Part shown: positions 12,390 through 22,843 of the stretch, one piece after another | Layout: each line of letters begins with the position of its first letter | Position numbering within the stretch: the first letter of the stretch is position 1 | Origin: Chrysophaeum taylorii | Lineage: Eukaryota; Sar; Pelagophyceae; Pelagomonadales; Pelagomonadaceae | Length of the DNA stretch: 64,000 nt | Direction: 5' to 3' | Assembly: GCA_029834535.1 (NCBI GenBank) | Contig: JAQMWT010000166.1 | Coordinates: 62,001 to 126,000 of the forward strand | Program-made: the position numbers and the translations under genes | The notes under the pieces: model-generated | Seen by the model: the letters and a program-made list of their open reading frames with translations, nothing else | The model's database searches: none | Told to the model about the DNA's origin: nothing

Positions 12390-12790
12390 GTTACCCTGAG
12401 TTGTTTGGATACGGGTACTCTTACGTTTATGGCCTGTCACATCTACAGGAATCGTGACGGACCGAAATTCTCGACGACCATCGGTGTCGATGGAATGGCA
12501 GATGTTTCTTATATTTGCCGAGAAATGGTCAGAAAGTTGGCCAAAGATAAGTTGATTTTCGATGAAGGCGAACTTCCGATTAAGCGCAAGCTGTACGGAT
12601 CGGGGTTGAATACGACGACGATCTTTCGTTGGATCGCGATTCGGGTCGCTCTCGCCGACAACATCGCCGCCCCCATTGTCGCTATTGTGGCCGATGCGAA
12701 CTATCTGTTCCTGTTGGGAGGGCGCGATATACGAGTTTTAGGAGCCGTCGTGGACTACCCCCACGATCGGATCTGTTTTCATCGAACCCA
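12390..12790 (+). other. Retropepsin-like region of the gypsy fossil
   Basis: Within the reading frame at 11649-13673, the stretch TTIGVDGMADVSYI resembles the strand and active-site loop of retroviral-type aspartic proteases. About 75 residues later LLGGRDIRVLGAVVDY resembles the conserved ILG(x)nfL..HGAVID closing segment. In this family the protease cuts the polyprotein. The place between gag-like and pol regions fits. The catalytic signature is atypical, so confidence is moderate. Confidence 0.5.
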
Positions 12791-13649
12791 AGTCGTCTAC
12801 GGGCGCAAGAAGATTAAAGTCAAGGATGAACGAGTCGATGCACCCATCGTAACCTTTCGATCTATTTACGACCGAGACCCGATAACCGTACCGATTTACA
12901 ATCATCAACACGATGGCTTTCGGAAGAGTCTCGACCTAGTCAAGACTCGAGTTTACGCTCGCTCGAGCACGATTAAAGATCTCCGCAGCCCGCCGCCGGA
13001 ACGAACGGTAGCCTTGGCTACGCGGGGACATACTACAACAAATTTCTCCCCAGCTCCGGGAGAAGACGCGCGAGAAGTAGTGGCATACGCTGCGCGCACG
13101 CTTCAAATCGAGCCCGGTCGAACTTACAATCTACCGGTTATTTTGTCGAAACCTATGGAAATGGGACAGGTATTCGTCGCTACGTTTGCTGAAAACGAGC
13201 AGTTGGGAGTTGTCGAAGGAATGTGTTCTTCTTGCGAAGAGCACGACCGGTCCGCTGCTCGGGTTGCGGTTACTGCCGCGGAAGAAGTGCCGACGGTCGT
13301 CACTCAAGGCGAGGTTCTCGCGATTGGCGATATCGTTCGGTACGAAGATGAGTTGAACGTTTCTACGATCAACGAACTTACGAAAGAATGTGAAGAAGGA
13401 TACGACAAGGGGAACCTTTCTTTCACCGTTTCCGTCGCTAGTCATTTGACGCATTGCGACGCTTCTCCCCCGCCGATGTTGCTGAGCACGGCGCAGAAGG
13501 ACGCTACGACCGTTATTGCGGACAAGTCCTCCCTCAAACGACAAGAAAGCGACGACGATTTTGCTCGAAGGTCGGAAGAAGATGAAAAGAAGTGCCGCGA
13601 GATCACCGAAACAGAGATCCGCCGCCGATACGAAAAGGTCAATGGCTTC

Positions 13650-14500
13650 CAATCACTTATCGCAAGGTGGTGATGCTGTTCAGTGGAGCCGGAGGCAGTA
13701 CTTTAGGTCTCCAACGAGCCAACGAAATGTGTGGGACATCGTTTCGAGTCATGCTAGCACTCGATGCGTCGGATACCGCCAACCAGATCCACCACAAGAA
13801 TTTCCCGAATATTCCCGTGGTGCAGCACACACCGTGTGGTCGCTATGTTACAACCTTACGGTTGATCGAATCTTATTTACCCTACGCGGAATGGTCGTCG
13901 TCGATGTGTATCGCGTCGCCACCCTGCGTACACTCCGCTCTGTGCAACTTGACTTCTAGAGATGCTGGGAAGGGAGTCACCGCTGCCCACTCGACGATGA
14001 AATTATGCAAGATGGCTGGTTTCTTCATGTGGCTGATCGAGCAGGAGGCCTCGATTACTTCTTACGTTGCACGTTTGCACCCTTACGTGTACGTCGTCAC
14101 TTTTTACGACATAACGCCCAGTTTGATGAGCTGTCGCGTGCGATTGTTGGTTTCCAGCCATCCGCGCCATTTACGCGCAGTTCCAAAGACTGCAAGAATA
14201 TGCAACAAGAGTTCGCCGCCGCGCTTGGCTACGCCGACGAACGACATTTACTTCAGATGAACAATTTAGGATCATCACGAGCCGCGACAGACGCAGCTTA
14301 CACCGTTACGCGTGTCCCGCTTCGGGTAGGACCGCACCGTTCCGATTGCAGATCTTTGAATCTGAAGATGACTTCGAAGTTGCTGACAATGGCCCTCGAC
14401 TTTGATTGGGCCGGCTTCTCCAGGACGACCTCGTTGAAACACTTGGCGTCCGTCGTGCCACCAGACACGATGACCTTATTAGTGCTCGATCTGCACAACT
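13650..14500 (+). other. Cytosine-5 DNA methyltransferase domain inside the gypsy fossil
   Basis: Motif I is textbook (LFSGAGGSTLGL, near 13676), followed by an acidic motif II region, NFPNIPVV, and motif IV ASPPC near 13915, whose cysteine is the catalytic nucleophile in this family. A motif VIII-like CRVRLLV occurs near 14130 and a QQEFAAALGY / SVVPPDT-like target-recognition end lies at about 14200-14470. The domain sits between the protease-like and RT regions and reads with pol, so it is part of the element. It differs in sequence and position from the copia-borne domain, which points to a separate acquisition. The copy is broken. Confidence 0.82.
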
Positions 14501-15129
14501 CCGTGACCAAGGATTCTCACTTGAGCGGCGAAGCTTTGCCGTCGGCGTTGAGTCCTGCAGACCGACCGTTTGATTATTATTTGCAAATTGATAAAACTAC
14601 CCTTCGTCACGTACACGTTCCGCTGTTAAACACGCGCACACGTGTCGTAAGATGGGTATCGACTGATGATCTCCAAGATCGCACCAAATGGAAACCTCCA
14701 GAGGTACCGTTGATTCCGCCTGCAACAGATGAGCCGGGGACGTCTCATGCTTCTTCTGCCCCCCCCCCCCCGACAACCAAATTTGGACGTTCCGCCAGAT
14801 ACTGAGCGAGATCGGGAACCGAAGATTAAGAGCGAGCCGAGTGTTCGTGTCAAAGGCGAGAGGATCAACAAAAGCCACCCGGAAGTGAGACTAAAATATG
14901 AGAAAAAGTTCGATGTGCCATGGAAAGATGCGCCGCGCGATGCTGAGGGTGCACCGCTGCCGCAAACTCCCGAGCATGTCAAGGATAATGAGGCTATGAA
15001 AGTTCAAGTTCCTACGAAGGAAGAAGTTGACAAGGTTGTTCAGGAGCTGGGAATTCCTGACAATCCGCACTTAGATGACGAGGCGAAACTGATGCTCCGT
15101 CACTGTGTGCAATATTCTTGGGCTTTTTC

Positions 15130-16420
15130 GACCCGATTATGAGACCTGTGGACTCACCTCCTGTGTCTCTACGATTCAAAGACGCGAATCCGCGACCGAT
15201 TAAGATGACGCCCTACCGATTGACGCATGCGAAACTCGATTGTTTCCGCAAGCAGATCAGCGAGTGGTGCCGGGATGGAGTCATTCGTCCGGCCAACTCA
15301 CCTTGGGGTTTTCCTGTGTTGATGCTTCCGAAGAAAGGAGCTGAGATTGGAACGTCAAACGCGTTCCGTGCTGCAGTTGACTTACGTCAGCTCAACGATC
15401 AATTGGTCAATGACAGTTGGCCGAACATTCGACAAGATGATGCTTTAGCTTTTCTCGCTATGCGACGATGGCGGACATGCATTGATATTAGATGGGGATA
15501 CCACAACCTTCGTCTGGATCCGGCAGCGCAAGACGCTGTCACGATGGTTAGCCCACTTGGCGCTCATAGTTTCTTGCGATTACCTCTAGGTGTGAAGACG
15601 GCCGGAGCTCTTTTCTGCAAGCAAATGGCGAGCGACCTTTCGAAATGGATGTGTCGAGGCTTGGTTGCGTTTGTTGACGATATTATGATGGGACATAATA
15701 ATAATACCCTGATCGCCGACCGCATGGTTGCGATGGAGGACGGTGCCTCATGAATCCTGAGCCTTGCGAGGGCATCCGCCCTCCCGGCGTAGGTTGGCAC
15801 CTATTCGCCTCTCGGGCGGGCCGGTTGGCAGCCGGAACGTTCGCAGTGGGACGGGGTATGGCCGGGGGGCGAAGACGGAAGGTTATCGGCGAGTTGGTTG
15901 TCAGTCACATCGCGGTCGCCTCGTCGCATTGCGACAAGCTTGATGGTCACTCTCCGCCGACCGACCTTTCGGCGCTCCTCGTCTACAGGCCCGTGATTCC
16001 GGACTGGCTCCTGTCGGTCCGGCCTGGCTCCCATGCTCGGGAGAGGTCCGAAGTTAGTTAGTTAGTTATTATGATGGGATCCGACGATCTTCATCGACAT
16101 TTACAAGTTTTGATCGAAGTGATGTGTCATTTGGCACAGAGAGGGCACAGCGGTCGAACCGCGAAGTTCCACCTTCTCAAGGATGATATAGAATTTCTGG
16201 GACACATTTCTACCCCCGAAGGCTTGAAGCCGAATCCGAAGACGCTGGAAGCACTGCAGAAGATGACGATTCCAGGTACTTTACCGAATACTTCCCCGAA
16301 GACCCAGATACGCTCTTTCATCGGGATGAGTAGTTACTGCCGGCGATATGTGAAGGGCTACTCGAAGATCGTGGAACCGCTGAGACGATTATGCCTCGAA
16401 GGTGTAAAGTTCGAGTGAAC
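15130..16420 (+). other. Gypsy reverse transcriptase of the fossil (split by a SINE-like insertion)
   Basis: RT text includes PYRLTHAKLDCFRKQI and GVIRPANSPWGFPVLMLPKK, then the DLRQLN motif, a SFLRLPLGVKTAGALF stretch and the catalytic FVDDIM near 15672. After the SINE-like insertion, HLLKDDIEFLGHISTPEGL and SFIGMSSYCRRYVKGYSKI continue the thumb/connection part. These are characteristic of Ty3/gypsy RT. The enzyme would copy element RNA into DNA. Part of a broken copy. Confidence 0.88.
15707..16067 (+). repeat. SINE-like repeat copy 2 inserted in gypsy RT
   Basis: A copy of about 360 bases runs from CCCTGATCGCCGAC to a GTTAGTTAGTTA tail. A 13-base target-site duplication TATTATGATGGGA flanks it at 15681-15693 and 16067-16079, with 13 extra bases (CATAATAATAATA) between the left duplicate and the body. 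It is almost identical to copies 3 and 4, so the insertions are recent relative to the host element. Confidence 0.88.
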
Positions 16421-16439
16421 GCCCGAGTGTCAGAAAGCT

Positions 16440-16960
16440 TGGGATACGATTATTGATGCTTTGGTTGATTCCCGTGGAGTCTACCACCCCGATTATGATT
16501 TGCCTTTTCAGATCCGATCCGATGCTTCCAAGGATGGACTTGGAGCATATCTCTTCCAGATTGTCGAAGTCAAGGACGATGCCGGAAGAGTGACTCGAGA
16601 AGAACGAGTGATTGAATACTGGAGCCGAGCTGTGCCGAAGGAGATATTATTATGAGCCCCGTCGGTTGGAGCTGCTGGCAGTTATACTTTCTCTAGAGCA
16701 CTTTCGAGCATACATCGAAGGGCACCGGACTGTTTTGGAGACCGATCACCGAAATTTGACGTTTTTACGTAAGGCGACGCACTCGTCTGGGCAGCTTGCT
16801 CGTTGGGCGATGCGCCTCGCCAATTTTGACCCTGAACTTGGTTACATGCCGGGAAAGTCACCGGGAATGAGTATCCCTGACTGTCTCGCCGGGAAAGTCA
16901 CCGGGAATGAGTATCCCTGACTGTCTCTCCCGCAATCCGATAGATCATGTCATCGAGACT
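16440..16960 (+). other. Gypsy RNase H of the fossil
   Basis: The text LPFQIRSDASKDGLGAYLFQ near 16500, then ELLAVILSLEHFRAYIEGH near 16668 and ETDHRNLTFL match the RNase H that follows gypsy RT. The domain ends with ARWAMRLANFDPELGYMPGK, a typical chromovirus/gypsy ending. It would degrade RNA in the RNA-DNA hybrid. Part of a broken copy. Confidence 0.85.
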
Positions 16961-17000
16961 GACGAGTTTGGAGAACCTTTGAACCTGCTTATTTTGTGTT

Positions 17001-17368
17001 TATCCCTTACCCTGATCGCCGACTGCGGTTGCGATGGAGGACGGTGCCTCATGAATCCTGAGCCTTGCGAGGGCATCCGCCCTCCCGGCGTAGGTTGGCA
17101 CCTATTCGCCTCCCGGGCGGGCCGGTTGGCAGCCGGAACGTTCGCAGTGGGACGGGGTATGGCCGGGGGGCGAAGACGGAAGGTTATCGGCGAGTTGGTT
17201 GTCAGTCACATCGCGGTCGCCTCGTCGCATTGCGACAAGCTTGATGGTCACTCTCCGCCGACCGACCTTTCGGCGCTCCTCGTCTACAGGCCCGTGATTC
17301 CGGACTGGCTCCTGTCGGTCCGGCCTGGCTCCCATGCTCGGGAGAGGTCCGAAGTTAGTTAGTTAGTT
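17001..17368 (+). repeat. SINE-like repeat copy 3 between gypsy RNase H and integrase
   Basis: Nearly identical to copy 2 over its whole length, ending with AAGTTAGTTAGTTAGTT. A 12-base target-site duplication with one mismatch flanks it: TTATTTTGTGTT at 16989-17000 and TTATTTGGTGTT at 17367-17378. This supports insertion by target-primed reverse transcription into the already present gypsy element. Confidence 0.88.
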
Positions 17369-17779
17369 ATTTGGTGTTCCAAGAGCTTCCCCGACCTGTT
17401 GATGACCGAGGAGTTCCCGCCTCCGGCTGCCACTTCATAATGTCGTTTGTTACGACCGAACTGCCGGAAGACGAGGAAGAAGATCCTGAAAAAGATCCGA
17501 TTAAATTGGCTATGTCTCACGCTACGAGACAACGTCGGAAGAACCGTGCGCGCGATGAGCCGCAGATCTTCAAGGACGCAGCCGCCTACACAGATTATAT
17601 CGATAAGATGCCCGATAATATGACGCTCGCTGAAATCGCACGTGAGCAAGAATCTGATGCTACTTGCGAGGATATTCGCTACCGAATGGTCAGACGCCGC
17701 GACGTTCCCGAGCGAACGAACGATTCGAAGTCGTTAAAGACGTTCTTTGCCGCATTTCTGCTGATTTGCACCCGATGAT

Positions 17780-19325
17780 TGTTGCACCTGCTACGTGGCG
17801 CAAGCGCATTATTCGACTCTACCATGACACTCCGGTTAACGATGGTCATATGGGACGTCACAGTACCGTCCAGGCTATCCAAGAACGATTTTGGTGGCCC
17901 CACATGTCGAACGAAGTTGGAGTCTTCATTGCTGAATGTTTAGTTTGCCAGAAAGCTCGTACGCCTGAGCCGAAACGAGCTGGACTCTTGCAGCAGCCCG
18001 TCTACGATGGTGATGGTGCTGTTCTTTGCATGGATTTATTTGGACCCTTGCCCAGCGCTGATCCCGAGACGTATCTTCTAGTATTTTTTGATCCGCTCTC
18101 GCATTTCTTGATTCTGGATGTTTTGAACGATAAGACTGCTGAGTCTGTCCTCGAGTCTTTTGTCATTAACATTCTCCTCAAGGGCTACTTGCCCCAGATG
18201 ATTCGTACCGACAACGGTAAAGAGTTCGTGAACAAGTTGATGCGCGAGTTTTGCCATCTCTTCAACACACGATACCAAACTACGATTTCTTATCATGCCC
18301 AGTCGAACCCGGCTGAGCGTGTAAACCGATTTATCAAGGCCTTCCACCGTGCTTGCCTTCAGGGCCGGAACATCACGGATTGGCCCGACTTTGCTCATTA
18401 TATTGCGTTTTGTTATAACCGCAAGTTTATTCCAGGCACGCAGATTTCTCCCTTTATGCTGCGCCTGAACCGTCAGCCAATGCTGCCGACTGACTACACG
18501 CTCATGGACTTTGATACGCGATTATTGCCGAAGACTCGCTCTGATGCAGTCGCCGAAACTCGTGAACGATTGAAGTATTATACGAAGATCGTCCGCGAGG
18601 CTCATGATAAAGCTTTGAAGAAACAGCGATTGGCCTACAATGCCGATCATGTTGATGTTGAATACAAGGAAGGATCGCATGTTTTGCTCTACATTCCTTT
18701 CCTTCAGAACAAACTTCGACCGGAATGGCGAGGGCCGTTTATTATCAAGGAACGCCTTTCCCCGGTCACCTATAGGATTGAGTCTCTCGACTCTCCGCCC
18801 GAAAAACGACGTGTTCATGTTAGTCAGATCACGCCTGTGATGGTACCTCCGATCGTCGATCAAGCCATCCGCAAACCCGAAGAAACCTTCCGTGATGATT
18901 ATCAGCACGGTAAGTTTGTTGTTTTCGGATTCCTGACCGGAAGCGCTCTGATTGGCGCAAGAAGAAAAGATGTTGCTGAAGTTTATGAGCCTTACGATTA
19001 CCAAAATGATCGTGTTGCTCTACATTTCTATTCCGATTTGGGTCCGAACGATGATGTGGCTTATTTCATGCCGACCTCTCACCTTTCGCACCGCAAACTC
19101 GAGCCCGAGTTCAAGGACGTTGAAGGTCGGAGTTTCACCGACAAGTCCCGGATCTCATCCAACACAACTCCCTGTGTCACGGATTTCGCTCCGCATGAGA
19201 TTGATGTGTTGATCCCCAAGTTTACTTTACGCAGTGGTCGAGTTCCTGAACCGATCATCACCCGCGTTTATCAGAAGGTTCGTTCACGAGATGCTCGTAA
19301 GGCGAAGCCGCCCTCCTCGCGCTAG
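17780..19325 (+). other. Gypsy integrase of the fossil with long C-terminal extension
   Basis: An HHCC zinc finger (IIRLYHDTP, then GHMG, then CLVCQKA) is followed by the core MDLFGPLPSADPETYLLVFF, RTDNGKEFVN and SYHAQSNPAERVNRFIKAF, which carries the DDE residues. Past the core, HVLLYIPFLQNKLRPEWRGPF is the usual GPY/F-like module. A further 160-residue extension then runs to SRDARKAKPPSSR and is shared with the upstream fragment at 9262-9742. Integrase would insert the element cDNA. The extension has no domain I recognise. Confidence 0.9.
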
Positions 19326-19365
19326 CACCTCGCTGGGGCAGCTCGAATTCTTACCAGGGGAGTCC

Positions 19366-19680
19366 TGTGGCGGCAACTCCCGCCTCCTAAGGCTTACCCC
19401 TCTTCTAGGGTCCCCCTTATAAGGGTCACCCTACTCCGTTTTGATGATGTCAGTTTTCTCTATGACATCATCTTCCTTGATTTCTGTGATTCAAGTGTTC
19501 TTAATCATAAAGCAACAGCCGATCCTCAAGTTGTGAGGACCAGGCACGGAAGTTGTTTGTGGTTGTGTGGCGGGAGAACGGCCATCCTCGTCCAGTGACT
19601 CCACCAAGGGCACGGACGCGAGCGGCGAGACAGGATTCGAAGGCACGCCAGGTAGCCCCTAAAATTCTGCGTACGCCACA
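19366..19680 (+). repeat. Right LTR of the gypsy fossil
   Basis: The LTR starts TGTGGCGGCAACTCC directly after the polypurine-like AGGGGAGTCC and ends GCGTACGCCACA. The outermost bases TGTGGCG and CGCCACA form the short inverted ends typical of LTRs. It lacks the internal duplication seen in the left LTR. Immediately outside it a Helitron relic resumes mid-sequence. Confidence 0.88.
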
Positions 19681-20700
19681 TTGTCGATGCTGACAACACG
19701 CGCATGACCGCGGTTTTTTTTTTCCCGGAGACGAGGCGCCGGAGTTCTTTTTAGCCGACTAGGTTGGGTCGGAAGACGACGCCTCGCTCTTTACAGTCGA
19801 GTTTTCAACTCCCTGACAACCAACGGCATGCTGACTTTGATCTCGAGCTTAAAGTCTTCGCAACCTCGACCCGTCGCACGGCCACTGCAACGGCGCCCGA
19901 TACATCATCGATCGTGTCGTGTCACCGAGGCTCCTCCAACCAGTATTCCTTAAGCCCCACCGACGCCAAACGACCAACAAGAGCCAGGGGCAGACGCCCC
20001 GCAAGGTCGGCGTCCTCTTGCCCAAGCCCGTCTTCTGCCACGTCCAGCTCTACGTGGCTCTCTGTCGATCGGCTACACCGAGGATATCCTCTTCTGGGTC
20101 GACGACTCCACCTACCACACACGTGCTGCGCAATACCGATAAGCCCCCTCCCGGCGTCTACACGTGCACTGTTGGTGAACTTACTGGGACCAGGTGAACT
20201 TACTGGGGTTTGAGATTACGTGGCTCTCTGTCGATCGGCAACCCCGAGGATATACTCTTCTGAGACTCCACCCTACCCCACACGTGCTGCGCAATACCGA
20301 TAAGCCCCCTCCCGGCGTCTACACGCGCACCGTAGGTGAACTTACTGGGGCCAGGTAAACTTACTGGGGTTTGAGATTGCGACTAGGTGCATTTAGTGAC
20401 CAGGTGAACTTACTGAGGCCAGGTGAACTTACTGAGGGTTTTAGAGCAAACTTAAAGGTTAGCGTGCGGATCAAAGCTGCTTAGATTAGCGGAGGCGAGA
20501 GCGACGAGCTCGAAGGAGGGTGGGGCGAGTGGGTGTGAGCACGAGTGGGTTTACGCCGAACTTACTGGGGTTAGAGATTTGGACTAGGTGCACTTACTGA
20601 CCAGGCAAACTTATATGAAACTTACTGGGATTAGGTGAGCTTACTGGGGCTAGAGATTGGGACTAGGTGAACTTACTGGCCTGCACTTGTCCTTACTACT
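19681..20700 (+). mobile_element. Helitron relic (a): helicase C-terminus plus iterated 3' block
   Basis: The stretch near 19950-20060 encodes TNKSQGQTPRKVGVLLPKPV and VFCHVQLYVALCRSATPR. This matches the end of the Helitron RepHel helicase (TINKSQGQT, HGQLYVALSR). It is followed by about 500 bases with many copies of GGTGAACTTACTGGG and ends with TGCACTTGT. The left side is cut by the gypsy LTR. It is degenerate and cannot encode a full helicase. Confidence 0.75.
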
Positions 20701-20745
20701 AATCGGCAGATGTCTGTTTGTTTGTCTTTAATATCCTCCTCCACC

Positions 20746-21082
20746 TGTGGCGTAAGGAGAATTTCAGGGGCTACCTGGCGTGCCTTCGAATCCTGGCTCG
20801 CCGATCGCGTCCGTGCCCTTGGTGGGATCACTGGACGAGGATGGCCGTTCCCCCGCCACGCGACCACAAACAACTCCTGCGCCTGGTCCTCTCAACTTGA
20901 GGATCGGCTGTTGCTTTATGATCAAGGATATATCGAAAATAGGAAATCAGGGTGATGTGCGTCGCGGAAAAGGAAGATGATGTCGTAGAGAACACTGACA
21001 TCATCGGAACGGAGTAGGGTGCCCCTGATAAGGGGGGGCATAGAAGAGGGGTAAGCCTTAGGAGGCGGGAGTTGCCGCCACA
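20746..21082 (-). repeat. Inverted solo LTR of the gypsy family
   Basis: Read on the minus strand it begins TGTGGCGGCAACTCC and ends CTTACGCCACA, matching the LTRs at 9783 and 19366 over their length. No internal element sequence is attached. Solo LTRs usually arise by recombination between the two LTRs of a full copy. No target duplication is recognisable at its edges (CCACC versus GGTCC). Confidence 0.88.
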
Positions 21083-21450
21083 GGTCCCTTACCCTGATCG
21101 CCGACTGCGGTTGCGATGGAGGACGGTGCCTCATGAATCCTGAGCCTTGCGAGGGCATCCGCCCTCCCGGCGTAGGTTGGCACCTATTCGCCTCCCGGGC
21201 GGGCCGGTTGGCAGCCGGAACGTTCGCAGTGGGACGGGGTATGGCCGGGGGGCGAAGACGGAAGGTTATCGGCGAGTTGGTTGTCAGTCACATCGCGGTC
21301 GCCTCGTCGCATTGCGACAAGCTTGATGGTCACTCTCCGCCGACCGACCTTTCGGCGCTCCTCGTCTACAGGCCCGTGATTCCGGACTGGCTCCTGTCGG
21401 TCCGGCCTGGCTCCCATGCTCGGGAGAGGTCTGAAGTTAGTTAGTTAGTT
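21083..21450 (+). repeat. SINE-like repeat copy 4
   Basis: A full-length copy, starting CCCTTACCCTGATCGCC and ending GTTAGTTAGTTAGTT, nearly identical to copies 2 and 3. It begins right at the edge of the solo LTR and ends exactly where an inverted-repeat arm begins (21451). No clear target-site duplication was found. Confidence 0.85.
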
Positions 21451-22690
21451 GTCTTTAAAGGTCGACTGCTAAGACTCTTAGTAAGAGGGGGATGTGTGTG
21501 GGGGGCATGAAGGATGTGGGTGGTTTTGTGGGGTAGGAGTTTGTCCCCCGATTCAGGGTAAGGATCAGGTAGGCACGCGAGCCAAACATTGACTCCAAGC
21601 CGTCTACGGCTACCTCGCGGACTATTTCCACGACCCGCGTCGGCTCTTTCAGCGCGCCATTCTCACGCCCCGTCGAAACGATGTTGTCGATGCTGACAAC
21701 GCGCGCATGACCGCGGCCTTTTTTTCCCGAAGACGAGGCGTCGGAGTTCTTTTCGGCCGACTAGGTTGGGTCGGAAGACGACGCCTCGCTCTTTACAGTC
21801 GAGTTTTCGACTCCCTGAGAACCAACGGCATGTTGACTTTGATCGCGAGCTTAAAGTCTTCGCAACCTCGACCCGTCGCACGGCCACTGCAACGGTACCA
21901 GATACATGATCGATCGTGTCGTGTCACCGAGGCTCCTCCAACCTGTATCCCTTAAGGCCCGCCGACGCCAAACGATCAACAAGAGCCAGGACCAGACGCC
22001 CCGCGAGGTCGGCGTCCTCTTGCCCAAGCCCGTCTTCTGTCACGTCCAGCTCTACGTGGCTCTCTGTCGATCGGCAACCCCGAGGATATGCTCTTCTGAG
22101 TCGACGACTCCACCCTACCCCACACGTGCTGCGCAATACCGATAAGCTCACTCCCGGCGTCTACACGCGCACTGTAGGTGAACTTACTGGGACAATGTGA
22201 ACTTACTGGGGTTCGAGATTGGGACTAGATGAATATAGTGACCAGGTGAACTTACTGGGACCAGGTGAACTTACTGGGGGTTTTAGAGTAAACTCAAAGG
22301 TTAGCGGCGTGTGCGGATCAAAGCAGCTTAGATTGGCGGAGGCGAGAGCGACGAGCTCGAAGGAGTGGGTGTGAACGCGAGTGTGTTTGCGCCGGACTTA
22401 CTGGGGTTAGAGATTTGGACTAGGTGAACTTACTGACCAGGTGAACTTACTGGGACCAGGTGAACTTACTGGGGTTAGAGATTGGGACTAGGTGAACTTA
22501 CTGGCATGCACTTGTTTATCCTAAACCCTGACCAATAAGGTCCCGCATACTTATCTCCGCCCGTCAGGCACAACCCCCCCACATCCTTGCAGTCGACATT
22601 TAAACACATCCCTCCTACCCCACAAAACCACCCACATCCTTCATGCACCACACACACACCCCCTTCTTAGCAGTCGACCTTTAAAGACCG
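21451..22690. mobile_element. Inverted-repeat element enclosing Helitron relic (b)
   Basis: The two ends form long inverted repeats of about 77-88 bases. The left arm starts GTCTTTAAAGGTCGAC and continues through GCATGAAGGATGTGGGTGG; the right arm at about 22612-22690 is its reverse complement apart from a small indel. Inside lies Helitron relic (b). No transposase was seen. It may be a non-autonomous DNA transposon that captured the relic, or the arms may belong to a larger foldback family also seen at 33.7, 34.3 and 37.3 kb. Confidence 0.6.
21557..22515 (+). mobile_element. Helitron relic (b): helicase C-terminus plus iterated 3' block
   Basis: Coding-like text begins LQAVYGYLADYFHDPRRLF, then RAILTPRRNDVVDADNARM (Helitron helicase RAILTPRNDDV), RRRQTINKSQDQTPREVGV and QLYVALCRSATPR. 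The 3' part holds repeated GGTGAACTTACTGGGACCAG units and ends CATGCACTTGT. It starts with GGTAAGGATCAGGTAGGC, shared with relic (c). Missing the Rep domain and most of the helicase, it is a truncated relic. Confidence 0.78.
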
Positions 22691-22713
22691 GCTTTTTAGG
22701 TTCGGTAGACGAG
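22516..22713. other. Non-coding, right inverted-repeat arm
   Basis: No gene seen. The right-hand 80 bases are the inverted arm described for 21451-22690, with a CA-rich run (CACACACACCCCC) and the closing GTCGACCTTTAAAGAC. Confidence 0.5.
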
Positions 22714-22843
22714 ATGCGCCCCCTCCTCAGCGCGACCACAACGCTCGTCGTTGTTCGAGGCTTTGTGAAGCAGGACTTCAAGCTGGCGTCGACGTCCGCG
22801 CCAGCGCCTCGATCGGCCCCAAAACGCGCGGCTGTCGACTGGG

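Larger units (their letters stand above)
9783..19680 (+). mobile_element. Ty3/gypsy LTR retrotransposon fossil with a DNA methyltransferase domain
   Basis: LTRs lie at 9783-10207 and 19366-19680; both begin TGTG and the right one ends TACGCCACA. Between them are gag-like, retropepsin-like, cytosine-5 methyltransferase, reverse transcriptase, RNase H and integrase regions in that order. The RT before integrase order is diagnostic of Ty3/gypsy. The copy is broken in roughly five to eight places, including two SINE-like insertions. By eye the LTRs differ at several percent of positions and the left one has an internal duplication. The element is therefore not brand new, or its LTRs come from different copies. 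It ends inside a Helitron relic. Confidence 0.88.

Noticed and set aside
13650-14500. The methyltransferase as an independent host gene between elements
   Set aside because: It lies inside the LTR pair, in pol orientation, between protease-like and RT regions, with no host-like promoter or gene ends around it.
15750-16061. Frames of about 100 residues (MNPEPCEGIRPPGVG type) repeated at four places
   Set aside because: They are chance open frames within the SINE-like repeat; the truncated copies open and close them differently.
20180-20690. Regularly repeated GGTGAACTTACTGGG units as a CRISPR-like array
   Set aside because: Spacing is irregular, the spacers are themselves repetitive, the host is eukaryotic, and the same block follows Helitron helicase in three places.
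20746-21082. Inverted LTR-like sequence as a coding gene
   Set aside because: Short frames here are the LTR read in different phases; the sequence matches both gypsy LTRs along its length.
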